From: Taibaiella sp.
GTDB lineage: Bacteria; Bacteroidota; Bacteroidia; Chitinophagales; Chitinophagaceae
Direction: 5' to 3'
Assembly: GCA_019454705.1 (NCBI GenBank)
Contig: JACFNS010000112.1
Location: 1-7,540 of the forward strand
DNA length: 7,540 nucleotides
Positions 6,454-7,540 of this stretch are shown in pieces. Made by a program: the position numbers and the translations under genes. Position 1 is the stretch's first letter. The number at the start of each line of letters is the position of its first letter. A model generated the notes under the pieces. That model saw only the letters and a program-made list of their open reading frames with translations. It was not told where the DNA came from and did not search any database.

Positions 6454-7392
6454 CTATAAAGCTAAATCGGCAAGCATAGCTTTAGCCTGCTCGTTATCAG
6501 GGTATTTCTTCACCAGGTGCAGCAGGACTTTCTCTGCCATATTGTCCAGCCTGTTGTTGTGATACCATACCGCCAGGTTGATTAACGCTTGTTTGCTGTC
6601 AGGCTCATACTGCAACGCTTTATTCAAATGGTCGTAAGCCATGGCATTGTTACCCTCCTGCATATAGATAAAGCCCAGGTTGGTATGTGCGGTGCCATAT
6701 TGCGGGTTTTCACTTATTATATATTGAAATACTTTTTTAGCTTCCGGTATATTATTCAATGCCAGCAGGCAGGCACCGTACTTGTTTTGAAAATCCAATG
6801 CATGTGGCCATATAGTTGCAGCACGGTTGAACCATTGTTTGGCTTCTGCCACTCGTCCTGATTGTGAATACGCCTCACCAATCCGGTATGCGGTCCATGC
6901 ATCCGTTAGGTGGGCAGGTTTCAGTGATGTTGCATACTCCATTACTTTTTTATAGTTATTCAGCAGGAAGTATATGCGTACATAATCCCTGTTCTGTTTT
7001 TCGTTGGCTTCACGCTCTTTATCCATATCCAGGTAAGTAAGCGCCGAATCCAGCAGTCCTTGATTGGGGTTGTACCGCTCATAAAACTCCATGAAACCGC
7101 GTGCTTTGGTGATGGCATCTACATTATCGTTGTTATAACATACAATGCCCAGGAAGGCGGTTATCTCACTCACATCCCTTTTCTCCACGGGGCGCTTGCG
7201 TATATAGTGGTCTGTCACCGCTACGTGGGGTATATCTATACTGCCGTTCTTGGGCATGTGACAAGTGATGCAGTTATTATCCTTCAACATTCTTTTCTCT
7301 TCTGTTTCGCTGCACAGCACATCTTTACCGCCGCTATGGCAACTATTACATGCATTAGTGTATTGGCTATTTGGTGTAAACTTCAAGCTCAC
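6454..7392 (-). CDS. Multihaem cytochrome c with C-terminal TPR repeats (5'-truncated reading frame)
   Basis: The 312-residue open frame begins at a GTG in mid-domain. Its N-terminal part has two c-type haem-binding motifs, CNSCH (15-19) and CITCH (41-45), followed by further His residues (56 and 62) in DIPHVAVTDHYIRKRP, a pattern I associate with cytochrome c554-like/doubled-CXXCH proteins. Residues of about 161-300 form four TPR repeats (roughly 161-196, 199-232, 233-266, 267-300), recognisable from AWTAYRIGEAYSQSGR, HTNLGFIYMQEGN and the spaced Ala/Tyr/Pro pattern. Haem c is attached outside the cytoplasm, so such a protein needs a signal peptide, and this frame has none. The same frame continues upstream as clear cytochrome sequence interrupted by two stops, so the GTG is probably not a real start and the gene is either broken or affected by sequence errors. 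Likely role: periplasmic electron transfer; partner unknown. The small barrel gene follows 65 bp downstream. Confidence 0.75.
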   Translation of the reverse strand: MSLKFTPNSQYTNACNSCHSGGKDVLCSETEEKRMLKDNNCITCHMPKNGSIDIPHVAVTDHYIRKRPVEKRDVSEITAFLGIVCYNNDNVDAITKARGFMEFYERYNPNQGLLDSALTYLDMDKEREANEKQNRDYVRIYFLLNNYKKVMEYATSLKPAHLTDAWTAYRIGEAYSQSGRVAEAKQWFNRAATIWPHALDFQNKYGACLLALNNIPEAKKVFQYIISENPQYGTAHTNLGFIYMQEGNNAMAYDHLNKALQYEPDSKQALINLAVWYHNNRLDNMAEKVLLHLVKKYPDNEQAKAMLADLAL

Positions 7393-7540
7393 ATGCGGGT
7401 TGTGTCAGGTAATTCTACTCATCTTGCCGGTTTTGACATAACTGGAGCTTTTCGTCATCCGCTAGACATGCGATGCCATCATCATGTTGTCTTCGCCGCC
7501 CTGGTAGCCGGGCATAAATACATTCATCACTTCAGACAAC
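7393..7540 (-). pseudogene. Upstream remnant of the cytochrome c/TPR gene with two in-frame stops
   Basis: The frame of the cytochrome/TPR gene continues to the window edge. From the edge it reads LSEVMNVFMPGYQGGEDN, then MMMASHV, a TAG stop (7462-7464), RMTKSSSYVKTGKMS, RIT, a TGA stop (7405-7407), and HNPHVSLKF. HNPHVS preceded by four residues is where relatives carry a CxxCHNPHVS haem site; here the two Cys codons are AGA (7414-7416) and TGA, so the haem site is lost. The flanking protein-like sequence stays in one frame without indels, pointing to point changes rather than rearrangement. The far 5' end of the gene lies outside the window. Confidence 0.62.

Noticed and set aside
5795..7392. 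A porin-cytochrome electron conduit formed by the small barrel and the multihaem cytochrome
   Set aside because: Known conduits use large barrels of more than 20 strands around a decahaem cytochrome. This barrel has about 176 mature residues, too small to hold a cytochrome, and the cytochrome frame is damaged.
7402..7416. TGA at the second Cys position of the haem motif read as selenocysteine
   Set aside because: The partner Cys is also lost (AGA), a TAG stop lies further upstream in the same frame, and no convincing SECIS hairpin follows the TGA. Mutation or error explains it better.

Overview
The window looks like a chromosomal segment of a member of the Bacteroidota, probably Chitinophagaceae-like; the lineage is inference. 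The evidence is: two exact matches to the Bacteroidota -7 promoter box TAnnTTTG ahead of divergent genes; A/T-rich leaders without Shine-Dalgarno sequences; small outer-membrane barrels ending in an aromatic Tyr-Arg-Phe; frequent use of the Ile codon ATA (6 of 12 Ile codons in the superoxide dismutase); and medium GC content.

Layout. Positions 1-3383 (minus strand) hold an efflux operon read leftwards: an intact RND inner-membrane pump, then the overlapping start of a TolC-type outer-membrane channel that runs off the left edge. A 217-bp divergent intergenic region (3384-3600) with a promoter box facing each way separates it from a Mn-type superoxide dismutase (3601-4203, plus) that ends in a clear intrinsic terminator. 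Next come two tandem paralogous small outer-membrane barrels (4313-5011 and 5117-5798, plus). The second has its signal peptide in a different reading frame from its barrel. A third, unrelated small barrel (5795-6388, minus) meets it tail to tail with overlapping stop codons. The right end (6454-7540, minus) is a multihaem cytochrome c/TPR gene. Its upstream part carries two in-frame stops, and one haem motif has lost both cysteines.

How the genes relate. Almost everything here concerns the cell envelope: efflux across both membranes, several surface barrels and an exported cytochrome. The superoxide dismutase is the only evident cytoplasmic enzyme. The efflux operon and the dismutase share a divergent control region, so joint stress control is conceivable but not shown. 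The barrel genes have no recognisable function. No RNA genes, CRISPR arrays, insertion sequences or phage genes were seen, and no stretch over 300 bp lacks a gene. I saw no convincing new multi-gene system. The points most worth a second look are the two broken reading frames, one in the second barrel and one in the cytochrome.
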